Shown: in pieces, positions 34,730 to 43,207 of the stretch
Layout: the number at the start of each line of letters is the position of its first letter
Position numbering within the stretch: position 1 is the first letter of the stretch
Source of the DNA: JBCBSP01 sp964550935
GTDB taxonomy: Bacteria > Pseudomonadota > Alphaproteobacteria > Caulobacterales > Maricaulaceae
DNA length: 44,908 nucleotides
Direction: 5' to 3'
Assembly: GCA_964550935.1 (NCBI GenBank)
Contig: CAZKBB010000019.1
Location: 1-44,908, forward strand
Notes under the pieces: generated by a model
What the model was told of the DNA's origin: nothing
The model's input: only the letters and a program-made list of their open reading frames with translations
The model's database searches: none
Translations under genes and position numbers: made by a program

Positions 34730-34745
34730 AAATGATATATCATTT
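34730..34745. promoter_or_regulatory. Perfect 16-bp palindrome, probable operator of CoA-transferase operon
   Basis: AAATGATATATCATTT is a perfect palindrome in an otherwise GC-rich region, 15 bases upstream of the CoA-transferase ATG. The central TATATC could also contribute to a -10 element. Dimeric regulators (for example GntR family) bind such sites. No regulator gene is next to it, so the binding protein is unknown. Confidence 0.65.
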
Positions 34746-34918
34746 CCTTTGTATGGCGAAACGCGCGCCCGGACAACGCCTCGCAGGCGCCCGGATCGAA
34801 CGGATCGCGCCGACGCGTGGTTGTCACGCCGGCAAGCTGGGCCATCTCAGCGTCGATACTGCGTAAAAAGGCGGGGGTGAGGCTGTTTCAGTTTTTTCGA
34901 TCGAACGGGAGGTCCGGA

Positions 34919-36271
34919 ATGGACGGATCGTCAGGGGCGAGCCGGCTTGAAACATTCATGCAGGCGCTGTGCGAGCGCACGCCGCATGAGGCCGAATTTC
35001 ACCAGGCGGTGCGCGATGTGTACTGCGATATCCTGCCGCTGATCGACGAGGAGCCGCGTTATTGCGACGCCGCGCTCGCCGAGCGCCTAGTCGAGCCGGA
35101 GCGCGTGATCGGATTCCGGGTCACGTGGGAGGACGATGATGGCGCTGTCCACGTCAATCGGGGTTGGCGGGTGCAGTTCAACGGCGCGATCGGACCTTTC
35201 AAGGGCGGGCTGCGCTTCGAGCCGGGCGTGAACCTGTCCGTGTTGAAGTTTCTAGGCTTCGAGCAAAGCTTCAAGAACGCGTTGACCGGTCTTCCCATGG
35301 GCGGGGCGAAGGGCGGCGCCGACTTCGATCCGCGCGGCCGGTCCAAGGCGGAGATTCGCCGGTTCTGCACCGCCTTCATGATGGAGTTGCATCGCCACAT
35401 CGGACACGACACCGACGTCCCGGCGGGCGATGTAAACGTCGGCCCGCGCGAGATCGGCTGGATGTTCGGAGCTTACCGACGCATCAACAACCGCTTCGAG
35501 GGTGCGATCACCGGCAAGCAGCTCTCCTTCGGCGGCGCGGAGATGCGCATGGAGGCGACCGGCTACGGGCTGGTGCTCTTCGTGTGCAAGATGCTTGCGC
35601 GTCAGGAGGACAGCTTGGAGGGCAAGCGCGTGGCGATCTCGGGCGCCGGCGACGTGGCGAGCTACGCCGCGGAGAAGGCGATCGACCTGGGCGCCCGCGT
35701 CGTCGCGCTCTCCGACAGCGGAGGGGCGGCCTTCGCCGAGGACGGCTTCGAACAGGCCGATATCGACGCCTTGCGCGCCTGCAAGGCCGAGGGCGGGTCC
35801 TTGGAGGGCTTCGCCAAGGACCGCGCCTGCAACTACCGCGACGGCGCCGCGTGCTGGCAGACCCGGCACGACGTCGCTCTGCCGTGCGCGATCGAGAACG
35901 AGGTCGACGAGGACGCGGCCCGCACCATGGTCGATCAGGGCTGCCGACTGGTGGCCGAGGGCGCGAACATGCCTCTCACGCCGGGCGCCTACAAGGTCAT
36001 TCGTGAGGCCGGACTGGATTACGCCCCGGCGAAGGCCGCCAACGCGGGCGGGGTCGCGGTCTCAGGTCTTGAGATCGTGCAGAACCGTCAAGCCCGCGCG
36101 ATCGAGCGCGAGGAGATCCGCCAGTCGCTGACCGACCTCATGGGCGACATCCACGATCGCTGCGCACGCGAGGGCGAGACCGAGGACGGCCGGGTGAATT
36201 ACGCGCGCGGCGCCAACATCGCCAGCTTCAAAAAGCTCGCCGACGCGATGATCGGGCAAGGGCTTTATTGA
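34919..36271 (+). CDS. gdhA: NADP-type glutamate dehydrogenase
   Basis: This hexameric-type glutamate dehydrogenase of 450 residues interconverts 2-oxoglutarate plus ammonia with glutamate. The start is ATG 34919, with GGGAGG six bases upstream; longer frames are not supported. The substrate-binding segment GPFKGGLRFEPGVNL, catalytic segment LPMGGAKGGADFDPRGRS and Rossmann motif VAISGAGDVASYAAEKA are present, along with PAGDVNVGPREIGWMFGAYR. Length and motifs fit the 450-residue class. The gene is divergent from the CoA-transferase operon, sharing an upstream region that includes the palindrome. Confidence 0.94.
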   Translation: MDGSSGASRLETFMQALCERTPHEAEFHQAVRDVYCDILPLIDEEPRYCDAALAERLVEPERVIGFRVTWEDDDGAVHVNRGWRVQFNGAIGPFKGGLRFEPGVNLSVLKFLGFEQSFKNALTGLPMGGAKGGADFDPRGRSKAEIRRFCTAFMMELHRHIGHDTDVPAGDVNVGPREIGWMFGAYRRINNRFEGAITGKQLSFGGAEMRMEATGYGLVLFVCKMLARQEDSLEGKRVAISGAGDVASYAAEKAIDLGARVVALSDSGGAAFAEDGFEQADIDALRACKAEGGSLEGFAKDRACNYRDGAACWQTRHDVALPCAIENEVDEDAARTMVDQGCRLVAEGANMPLTPGAYKVIREAGLDYAPAKAANAGGVAVSGLEIVQNRQARAIEREEIRQSLTDLMGDIHDRCAREGETEDGRVNYARGANIASFKKLADAMIGQGLY

Positions 36272-36305
36272 GCGGGACCGCGCGCATTGAGCAAGGCGCG
36301 GGCGG

Positions 36306-36378
36306 TGCCGGCTGAGGGACTCGAACCCCCGACCTTCGGTTTACAAAACCGCTGCTCTACCAGCTGAGCTAAGCCGGC
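36306..36378 (-). tRNA. tRNA-Thr (TGT)
   Basis: This 73-nt gene is on the minus strand. The acceptor stem is GCCGGCT/AGCCGGC with discriminator A, the anticodon loop TTTGTAA gives TGT, and the T arm is GGGGG-TTCGAGT-CCCTC. CCA is not encoded (CCG follows), unlike the other three tRNAs in the window. The outermost anticodon-stem pair is G27-A43, a mismatch. Confidence 0.95.
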
Positions 36379-36530
36379 TGACCGCGCCGTTGAATTAGCC
36401 TGCGCGCGTCGGGTCGGGCAAGGCGAGACGGCGCCCGGATAAAACTGCGCCCGGCATGTTTCACTTCCGGTCAGCGAGGGCTATTGCTCGCTCCCGCACC
36501 GGCCTCTCAAGCTTGATGGACCCGCCTGTC

Positions 36531-38243
36531 ATGGCCCGCATCCTCGTCACTAGCGCGCTGCCCTACATCAACGGCGTGAAGCATCTGGGCAATCTGGCCG
36601 GCTCCATGCTGCCCGCCGACGTCTACGCCCGCTTCATGCGCCTGACCGGTCATGACGTCCTGGCGATCTGCGCCACTGACGAGCACGGCACGCCGGCCGA
36701 GCTCGCCGCGGCCAAGGCCGGCCAGGACATCGCGCGCTACTGCGACGAGCAGCACGAGATCCAAAAGCGCATCGGCGAGGACTTCGCGCTGAGCTGGGAC
36801 TATTTCGGGCGCACGTCTTCGCGTTGGAACGCTGAGCTGACCCAGCACTTCGCCGCCGTCTTGGAGGACCGCGGCCTGATCGAGGAGGTGGTGGAGAGCC
36901 AGGTCTACTCCATTGACGACAAGCGCTTCCTGCCGGACCGCTATGTGGAGGGGACGTGTCCGAACTGCGGGTTCGAGCGCGCGCGAGGCGATCAGTGCGA
37001 CAACTGCGGCAAGCTGCTCGATCCCACCGACCTGATCGAGCCCTACTCGGCCGTCTCCGGCTCGCGGAACCTGGAAGTGCGCGACACGCGCCATCTGCGC
37101 TTGAAGCAGACCGCGATGGAGGGGCGCCTGCGCGAATGGGTCGACGCCGCCGACGGCTGGCCGGCGCTGGCCAAGTCCATCGCCTACAAGTGGCTCGACG
37201 AAGGCCTGCGCGACCGCACCATCACGCGCGATCTGTCCTGGGGCGTGCCCGTGGCGCGGGGCGGCCAGGTGCGCGAGGGTTTTGAGGACAAGGTCTTCTA
37301 CGTCTGGTTCGACGCCCCGATCGGCTACATCGCCGCGACCGCGGACTGGGCCGAACGGACCGGTGAGAACTGGGAGCGCTGGTGGCGCGCCGACAAGGGG
37401 GCCGAAGACGTCACTTACGTCCAGTTCATGGGCAAGGACAACGTGGCCTTCCACACGGTGAGCTTCCCGGCGACCATCCTCGGCTCCGGCGAGCCGTGGA
37501 AGACGGTCGACAAGCTGAAGGCGTTCAACTGGCTGACCTGGTACGGCGGCAAGTTCTCCACCAGCGAGAACCGCGGCGTGTTCATGGACCAGGCGCTCGA
37601 GCTTTTGCCCGCCGACTACTGGCGCTGGTATCTCACCGCCGGGGCGCCGGAGGGCGCGGACGCCCAGTTCACCTGGGAGCACTTCCAGGGCGTGGTGAAT
37701 AAGGACCTCGCCGACGTGCTCGGCAATTTCGTCAACCGCATCCTGCGCTTCGCCGGCTCGCGCTTCGCCGGTCAGATTCCCGACGGCGGCGAGCCCGGCG
37801 AGGCTGAGAGCTGGCTAGACGCCGAGATGGCGCGCCGGCTGGATGCGATCGCGGCGCACTACAAGGCGATGGAGTTCAGGAAGGCGGCCGCGGAGACGCG
37901 CGCGCTCTGGGCGGCGGGCAACGAGTATCTCACCCGCGCCGAGCCATGGACGCACGTCAAGACCGACAAGGACAAGGCCGCGGTCGGGGTTCGCACCGCG
38001 ATCAATTTCGCCGTGATCTGCGCCATCGCCGCCCAACCCGTCATCCCCAACGCGGCCGCGCGCATTCTCGACGCGGTCGGCGTGCCGGAGGCCAACCGGA
38101 CCTGGCCCAATGGCGAGGGGCTGCTCGACGCCCTGCCGCGCGGGCTCGCCTTCGAGGCGCCGGGGGTCCTGTTCAAGAAGGTCGAGGATGAAGACGTCGC
38201 CGCCTGGACCGAGCGCTTCGGGGGCGCGCCGCAGCAGGGTTAG
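36531..38243 (+). CDS. metG: Methionyl-tRNA synthetase
   Basis: MetG charges tRNA-Met with methionine. The 570-residue protein is read from ATG 36531 (MARILVTSALPYINGVKHLG); an in-frame ATG at 36516 is an alternative. The class I HIGH motif appears as HLGN. A four-cysteine zinc knuckle follows (CPNCGFERARGDQCDNCGKL). The KMSKS loop is KFSTSENRGVF, the FSTS variant common in Alphaproteobacteria. The C-terminal anticodon-binding helices end near residue 550, without the dimerisation extension. No T-box or other leader structure was seen upstream. Confidence 0.96.
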   Translation: MARILVTSALPYINGVKHLGNLAGSMLPADVYARFMRLTGHDVLAICATDEHGTPAELAAAKAGQDIARYCDEQHEIQKRIGEDFALSWDYFGRTSSRWNAELTQHFAAVLEDRGLIEEVVESQVYSIDDKRFLPDRYVEGTCPNCGFERARGDQCDNCGKLLDPTDLIEPYSAVSGSRNLEVRDTRHLRLKQTAMEGRLREWVDAADGWPALAKSIAYKWLDEGLRDRTITRDLSWGVPVARGGQVREGFEDKVFYVWFDAPIGYIAATADWAERTGENWERWWRADKGAEDVTYVQFMGKDNVAFHTVSFPATILGSGEPWKTVDKLKAFNWLTWYGGKFSTSENRGVFMDQALELLPADYWRWYLTAGAPEGADAQFTWEHFQGVVNKDLADVLGNFVNRILRFAGSRFAGQIPDGGEPGEAESWLDAEMARRLDAIAAHYKAMEFRKAAAETRALWAAGNEYLTRAEPWTHVKTDKDKAAVGVRTAINFAVICAIAAQPVIPNAAARILDAVGVPEANRTWPNGEGLLDALPRGLAFEAPGVLFKKVEDEDVAAWTERFGGAPQQG

Positions 38244-38302
38244 CGCTTCGTCAAGTTTCGCGCGCGAGTTTCGATCCTCTGGAGCAGGGTTCGGAGATCG
38301 GC

Positions 38303-38788
38303 ATGGCGCACGCGGCGGCGATCGGCGAGGGGGCGTTGAGTCCTGAGCGCCTGCGCGCAGCGAACATCCACCCCGAGACCGGCCTCGCAACCGACTACCT
38401 CAACCATTTCAATGAGGTGGTCATGCTGCTCGAGATGCTGCCCGACATGCCCGAAGCGGCCGCGGACGTGTTCGCTTGGGCCCCGGCGAGCTATGAGACT
38501 CACTTTGAGCGTTCAGGCTTCGCCGGTCGGGCGCTCGCGCTCGCGGCCTGGCGCGCGGCCGATCCGTCGATCCGCGAGGGGCTTGAGGGCGTCGTCGCGC
38601 GACTCGACGCCGCGATCGCACAGGCCCAGCAGCTCGCGCGCGACGGCGACGTGGGCGCCGCGAGCCGGCTCGCCTCAAGCGAGATCCAGCCCCTGATCGC
38701 GGACGCCTCCGCCGTGATCCACGGCCGGCTGCCCGACGCCGGCTCGGCGGCTCAATCGGACGTGGACGCGCTGTTCGACGGGGCGTGA
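38303..38788 (+). CDS. Conserved helical protein with CheY-binding-like C-terminal peptide
   Basis: This 161-residue soluble protein has no enzyme motif. It is predicted mostly helical, with a distinctive segment TDYLNHFNEVVMLLEMLPDM at about 29-48, then WAPASYETHFERSGF. A second helical part (about 85-130) is Ala/Gln rich. The last residues, AAQSDVDALFDGA, resemble the CheY-binding peptides of FliM (SQxEIDALL near its N-terminus) and CheZ (QVDDLLDSLGF at its C-terminus). The catalytic DxxxQ of CheZ is not evident. An interaction with a receiver protein is a hypothesis from this motif. It follows metG by 59 bases. Confidence 0.7.
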   Translation: MAHAAAIGEGALSPERLRAANIHPETGLATDYLNHFNEVVMLLEMLPDMPEAAADVFAWAPASYETHFERSGFAGRALALAAWRAADPSIREGLEGVVARLDAAIAQAQQLARDGDVGAASRLASSEIQPLIADASAVIHGRLPDAGSAAQSDVDALFDGA

Positions 38789-38858
38789 TTCCAAGCCCGC
38801 GCATTGACGCGGGCGCGCAGCGCGCGCTCACATGGCTCTCGGACACGGAGGACCTCTC

Positions 38859-40217
38859 ATGCGCCAGTTTCTGCTCGCCGCCGCCGCAGGGGCCGCGATC
38901 GCGGCGTCCGGCTTCTTCGCCGCCTTCGCCCAGACCGACCTGCGCGCAGCGCTGGAGGCCGATTACGACGCGCATCTGGAGGCGCTCTACGAGCATCTTC
39001 ACGCCAACCCCGAGCTCTCCTTCTTGGAGACCGAGACCGCCGCGCGCATGGCCGGGGAGCTGCGCAACGCCGGCTTCTCGGTCACCGAGGGCGTCGGGCG
39101 CACCGGCGTCGTGGCGGTTATGGAGAACGGCGAGGGGCCGACCGTCCTTCTGCGCGCCGACATGGACGCCCTGCCCATGCGCGAGGACACGCCCCTGGAG
39201 TTCGCCTCGACGGTCGAGGCCGAGGATCGGATGGGCAGCGTCTTCCCGGTCATGCACGCCTGCGCGCACGACACCCACATGGCCGCGCTCGTCGGCTCGG
39301 CGCGCTGGCTCGGCGCCAATCAGGACGCCTGGTCCGGCACGCTGGTTCTCATCGCCCAGCCGGCTGAAGAGGTCGGGCTCGGCGCCTATGCGATGCTCGC
39401 CGACGGGCTTTACGAGCGCTTCCCGACGCCGGACGCGGTGGCGAGCTTTCACACTTGGGGCTACATGCCCGCCGGCGAGGTGCGCTACGTGCCCGGCTTC
39501 GCCATGGCCAACGTCGATACGGTCGATCTCTACGTGAAGGGGGTCGGCTCGCATGGCGCCTCCCCGCATCTGGGCAAGGACCCGGTCGTGATCGGCGCGC
39601 AGATCGTCAACGCGCTGCAGACCCTGGTCAGCCGAGAGCTCTCCCCGTTCGAGACCGGCGTGGTGACGGTCGGCGCGTTCAACGCCGGAACCAAGCACAA
39701 CATCATCTCCGATGAGGCCCATCTGCAGATCACGGTGCGCAGCTACACCGACGAGGCGCGCCGGAAACTGCTGTCCGGCATCGAGCGCATCGCGCGCGGC
39801 CAGGCGATGGCCGCCGGCCTGCCCGAAGCGCTGATGCCCGTGATGGAGACTGAGGAGATCTACACTCCGGCGGTCTACAACGACCCGGCCTTCTCCGATC
39901 AGGCCGGCGGCGTGCTCGCGGCGCGCTTCGGCGAACGGGTGGACACCGCCGATCCGGTGACGGGCGGTGAGGACTTCTCCCGCTACGGTCGCACCGAGGA
40001 GGACGTGCCGATCTTCATGTTCTGGGTCGGCGGCGCGCCGGAGAGCGTTTGGGAGGAGTACGCCGCGCGCGGCGAAACGCCGCCGGCGAACCACTCGCCC
40101 TTCTTCTGGCCGGACGCCGAGGCCTCGATTCTCACCGGCGCGGAAGGGCTCACCGCGATCGCGCTCGATGTGTTCGAGAACGGCGTCGAGCGCGGGGCGG
40201 GCGCGGGCGCGCAATGA
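38859..40217 (+). CDS. M20-family metallo-amidohydrolase, exported
   Basis: This 452-residue amidohydrolase/peptidase has a signal peptide (MRQFLLAAAAGAAIAASGFF, cleavage near AFAQ). The start is ATG 38859, with GGAGG seven bases upstream. Metal-site motifs are LLRADMDALPM, ACAHDTHMAALVG and AQPAEEVGLGA. The lid-domain segment VKGVGSHGASPHLGKDPVVIG and the GGEDFSRYG motif (Glu/Asp near the active site) are characteristic of the hippurate/IAA-amino-acid hydrolase branch. It probably cleaves N-acyl amino acids in the periplasm. It overlaps the RidA gene by ATGA. Confidence 0.92.
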   Translation: MRQFLLAAAAGAAIAASGFFAAFAQTDLRAALEADYDAHLEALYEHLHANPELSFLETETAARMAGELRNAGFSVTEGVGRTGVVAVMENGEGPTVLLRADMDALPMREDTPLEFASTVEAEDRMGSVFPVMHACAHDTHMAALVGSARWLGANQDAWSGTLVLIAQPAEEVGLGAYAMLADGLYERFPTPDAVASFHTWGYMPAGEVRYVPGFAMANVDTVDLYVKGVGSHGASPHLGKDPVVIGAQIVNALQTLVSRELSPFETGVVTVGAFNAGTKHNIISDEAHLQITVRSYTDEARRKLLSGIERIARGQAMAAGLPEALMPVMETEEIYTPAVYNDPAFSDQAGGVLAARFGERVDTADPVTGGEDFSRYGRTEEDVPIFMFWVGGAPESVWEEYAARGETPPANHSPFFWPDAEASILTGAEGLTAIALDVFENGVERGAGAGAQ

Positions 40218-40612
40218 GCCGGCCCCGGCTTCGCATCTCCTCCGGCGCGCCGTGGGAGGACAAGGTCGGCTATCGTCGCGCGGTGCGCGTGGGCGACCAG
40301 ATCTGGGTGGCGGGCACCGTCGCGGTCGATGGCGACGGCCGGCCGTTCAAGCCGGGCGACGCCGGCGCGCAGACCGCCCGCGCGCTTGAGATCATCGCCG
40401 AGGCGCTGACCGCGGCGGGCGCTGAGATGTCCGACATCGTGCGCACACGGGTCTACGTCACCGACATGAGCCCTGAGACCCAGACCGCCGTGGGCGCGGC
40501 GCACCGGGCGGTGTTCAAGGACTTCCCGCCGGCCAGCGCCATGATCGGCGTCGCCGCGCTCGCCTCGCCGGATTTCGTGGTGGAGATCGAGGCCGAGGCG
40601 GTCATCGGCTGA
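40214..40612 (+). CDS. RidA family enamine/imine deaminase
   Basis: This 132-residue RidA/YjgF family protein is read from ATG 40214, overlapping the amidohydrolase stop. The family hydrolyses reactive 2-aminoacrylate and related imines to keto acids. The core Arg is seen in IVRTRVYVTDM, and the end FPPASAMIGVAALASPDFVV-type strand and VEIEAEAVIG match the family. Pairing with a periplasmic amidohydrolase by overlap suggests a role in amino-acid breakdown, though RidA has no export signal. It lies convergent with the truncated symporter stub. Confidence 0.9.
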   Translation: MSRPRLRISSGAPWEDKVGYRRAVRVGDQIWVAGTVAVDGDGRPFKPGDAGAQTARALEIIAEALTAAGAEMSDIVRTRVYVTDMSPETQTAVGAAHRAVFKDFPPASAMIGVAALASPDFVVEIEAEAVIG

Positions 40613-40633
40613 GGCGCGCTGTGACCAGAGCTG

Positions 40634-40816
40634 CGAGCCCATGACCGTCTCGCCGCCGAACCAGGTGGCGAACAGCGAAACCCCGAGCGCGAAGACGCCA
40701 AGCCTTCGTCCCGCCACAAGGTAATCCGCGTCCGTGCGCGTCAGCCGCGCCGCGTAGACCGCGATCGCCAGCTGAAGCGCCACATAGCCGGCGAGCGCGG
40801 CGAGCATCCACGACAT
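40634..40816 (-). pseudogene. Sodium/solute symporter N-terminal stub
   Basis: The frame from ATG 40816 reads MSWMLAALAGYVALQLAIAV, then TRTDADYLVAGRRLGVFALG and ATWFGGETVMGS, which is the start of a sodium:solute symporter (SSS) family transporter of about 450-500 residues. Similarity stops at about residue 61 (40634), and the open frame then runs antisense to ridA with no transporter-like sequence. A good Shine-Dalgarno (GGGAGG) remains upstream. The rest of the gene appears to have been lost by deletion. It lies 18 bases downstream of the acyl-CoA dehydrogenase gene. Confidence 0.7.
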
Positions 40817-40834
40817 GGCCGCCTCCCGCCGGCG

Positions 40835-42505
40835 TCAGGCCGCGAGCCGGGCGCGGGCGATCAGCCCCTCGGCGTCGATCGGGGCTTCACCGGCGCCGAG
40901 CGTCGTCGGCGTCTCCTCGATGCGCCGGGCGATATAGGCGTCCGCGGCCGGCTCCAGCCCGGCGCGGATCAGCGCGGCGGCGGTCAGCGCCGTGGCGGCG
41001 CGCTCGACGAAGCGGCGCGCATCGGCCTCGCCGACGCCGTTCGAGGCCATGTCCGAAAGCGCCTTGAGCCGCGCGTCGAGCGCCGGGTGGCGGCCGGAGG
41101 CGCTGGCGAGTTCGGCCGACAGCGCCTCACGAGCGGTTGCGTCGCGGCCGAGCGCGCGCAGCACGTCGAGCGCGATGACGTTGCCTGAGCCCTCCCAGAT
41201 GGCGTTCAGCGGGCTCTGGCGGAACATGCGCGGCAGGGGGTGCTCCTCGACATACCCGGCGCCGCCATGGGCCTCCATCGCTTCGTAGGCGATGTAAGGG
41301 GCGCGCTTGCAGATCCAGTATTTCGCGATCGGGGTCAGAAGGCGCGCCAGCGCGGCTTCGTGGGGATCGTCGCCGGCCTTGTCGAAGCTCTCGGCCACGC
41401 GGAAGGCGAGGGCGAGCGCGGCCTCGGCCTCCATCGCCATCTCGGCGAGCACTTCGCGCATGAGGGGCTGGTCGATCAGTCGGCGCTGGAAGGCGCTGCG
41501 CCGGTCGGCGTGCCAGACCGCATGGGCGGCTGCGTTGCGGATCAGACCGGCGGACCCGGCGAGGCAATCCAGCCGGGTATGGTTGACCATCTCGATGATG
41601 GTGCGCACGCCGCGGCCCGGCTCCCCGATCCGGCGCGCCCAGGCCTGCTTGTACTCGATCTCGGAGGAGGCGTTGGACTTGTCGCCCATCTTCTCCTTCA
41701 GGCGCTGGATCTCGATCGCATTGCGGGTCCCGTCCGGGCGCCAGCGCGGAACCAGGAAGCAGGACAGGGCCGCCGCGTCGCCTTCGCCTTCATACGCCAG
41801 CGTCAAAAAGGCGTCCGACATGGGCGCTGAGCAGAACCATTTGTGCCCGGTCAGAACGACCTCGCCTTCGCCGCCGCCGCCTCCGTCGATCGCTTCGGCG
41901 CGGGTCTCGTTGGCGCGCACGTCCGAGCCGCCCTGCTTTTCCGTCATCGCCATGCCGAGCGTCAGCCCGGTCTTCTCTTCCTTCGGCAGGAAGCGCGGGT
42001 CGTAGGCTTGCGCGGTCGCACCCTCGATCCAGTCCGACGTCCAGTCGCCGTGGCGCAGCGCGGGCACGCAGGCGTAGGTCATCGACATCGGGCAGCACAC
42101 GCCCGCATCCGCCGAGCCCATCAGGATCAACAGCGCAGAGTGCAGGACATGACCGCCGGCCTTAGCGCTCCAGGCCGCCCCGGAGACGCCGTGGGCGAGC
42201 CCGAGATCCATCAGCGCATGATAGGACGGGTGGAACTCCACCTCGTCCACGCGCCGGCCGTAACGGTCGAAGGGCTTGAACTTCGGCGGGTTCTCATTGG
42301 CGCGCCGGCCGTGGTCCTGCATCTCATCAGAGCCCACGGCCGCGCCGAACACTGCAAGGCGCTCTGAATGGTCGGCCGGGGTGGAGCGCTTGACCGCGCC
42401 GGACAGCATCGCGTCGCCGGCGTAGAGGTTCACCCCGAGCAGCGGCTCGGACTGGTTGAACACGCTGTGCGTGGCGAGATCGGCGCGGGGGCGGAAATGG
42501 GTCAC
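40835..42505 (-). CDS. AidB-like acyl-CoA dehydrogenase family protein
   Basis: This 556-residue flavoprotein belongs to the AidB branch of the acyl-CoA dehydrogenase superfamily. The AidB N-terminus THSVFNQSEPLLGVNLYAGD is present. FAD-binding segments include MAMTEKQGGSDVRANET and LTGHKWFCSAPMSDAFLTLA. AYEAMEAHGGAGYVEEHPLP carries the conserved C-terminal motif, and SPLNAIWEGSGNVIALDVLR follows. E. coli AidB is induced by alkylation and binds DNA, but its substrate is unknown. The C-terminal 100 residues fit the AidB-specific domain. A symporter stub follows downstream. Confidence 0.9.
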   Translation of the reverse strand: MTHFRPRADLATHSVFNQSEPLLGVNLYAGDAMLSGAVKRSTPADHSERLAVFGAAVGSDEMQDHGRRANENPPKFKPFDRYGRRVDEVEFHPSYHALMDLGLAHGVSGAAWSAKAGGHVLHSALLILMGSADAGVCCPMSMTYACVPALRHGDWTSDWIEGATAQAYDPRFLPKEEKTGLTLGMAMTEKQGGSDVRANETRAEAIDGGGGGEGEVVLTGHKWFCSAPMSDAFLTLAYEGEGDAAALSCFLVPRWRPDGTRNAIEIQRLKEKMGDKSNASSEIEYKQAWARRIGEPGRGVRTIIEMVNHTRLDCLAGSAGLIRNAAAHAVWHADRRSAFQRRLIDQPLMREVLAEMAMEAEAALALAFRVAESFDKAGDDPHEAALARLLTPIAKYWICKRAPYIAYEAMEAHGGAGYVEEHPLPRMFRQSPLNAIWEGSGNVIALDVLRALGRDATAREALSAELASASGRHPALDARLKALSDMASNGVGEADARRFVERAATALTAAALIRAGLEPAADAYIARRIEETPTTLGAGEAPIDAEGLIARARLAA

Positions 42506-42591
42506 GGGGCTGGCTCGTTCGAAGCTGAGGATCAGCGCCGATCGAACGTCATCTTCGAGCGCGGATCAAACCGTTTGCGCGCCCGCGCCGG

Positions 42592-43155
42592 TCAGCCCTC
42601 GATGTCGGGCCAGTCGCTCGGGCGATCCTTGGTGAACACGATCGCCACCTCGCCGAGATCAAGGCCGAACTTCGAGACGGTCGCGCGGTTGATGATCATG
42701 TCCCGGCTGATCTGGTAGATCCGGTCGGTGAAGCGCACCTCGACGGTGGACCCGTCCTGCAGCTTCAGATCGACCACGTAGTCAAAGAACGCCGCGTCTC
42801 CGACGACGGCGATGTCGGCCTGGCCGATCACGTCGTTCGCCGTGCCGATGAAGCGGCCGTCGGCGACCTGCTCCATGGTCCACACGCGCCGGTCGGTCAT
42901 GCCGTCATCGTAGAGAAAGCGCTCGTCGAGAGTCAGCGCGCGACCGTTCCAGTCGCCATCAATCTCGACGTAGAACTTCCGGTCGAGGACCTGGCCGCGC
43001 TCGAACACGCCGATCGCGTAGGTCCGCCCCTGCAGCCAGTCTTCAAGAACAAGCGCAGGCGTCGCGCCGGCGCGGCTCGCCGGCTCGGGTCCGCCGGCGC
43101 ACCCGCTCACAATAAGCGCGACGGGCAGGGCGGCGAGGGCGAAGAGGCGGCGCAT
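42592..43155 (-). CDS. DUF3833 family lipoprotein
   Basis: This 187-residue lipoprotein is read from ATG 43155 (MRRLFALAALPVALIVSGCA) with a clear lipobox VSGC at Cys19. The mature part matches the DUF3833 family: TLDERFLYDDGMTDRRVWTM, GTANDVIGQADIAVVGDAAF, and the end INRATVSKFGLDLGEVAIVF. The family is of unknown function and is predicted to be periplasmic and lipid-anchored. The longer upstream frame to 43260 has no signal and is rejected. Confidence 0.88.
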   Translation of the reverse strand: MRRLFALAALPVALIVSGCAGGPEPASRAGATPALVLEDWLQGRTYAIGVFERGQVLDRKFYVEIDGDWNGRALTLDERFLYDDGMTDRRVWTMEQVADGRFIGTANDVIGQADIAVVGDAAFFDYVVDLKLQDGSTVEVRFTDRIYQISRDMIINRATVSKFGLDLGEVAIVFTKDRPSDWPDIEG

Positions 43156-43207
43156 GGCGAAGCTCCGTTCAGCTGCGTCTTGTATACGCCGGCGCTTGCA
43201 GAACGGA

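Noticed and set aside
36379..36530. Riboswitch or T-box leader before metG
   Set aside because: No conserved T-box, SAM or other riboswitch core could be recognised in this short GC-rich region.
38421..40214. 597-codon minus-strand open frame opposite the M20 amidohydrolase
   Set aside because: It is a codon-bias shadow of the real gene; no protein-like pattern or start signal is seen.
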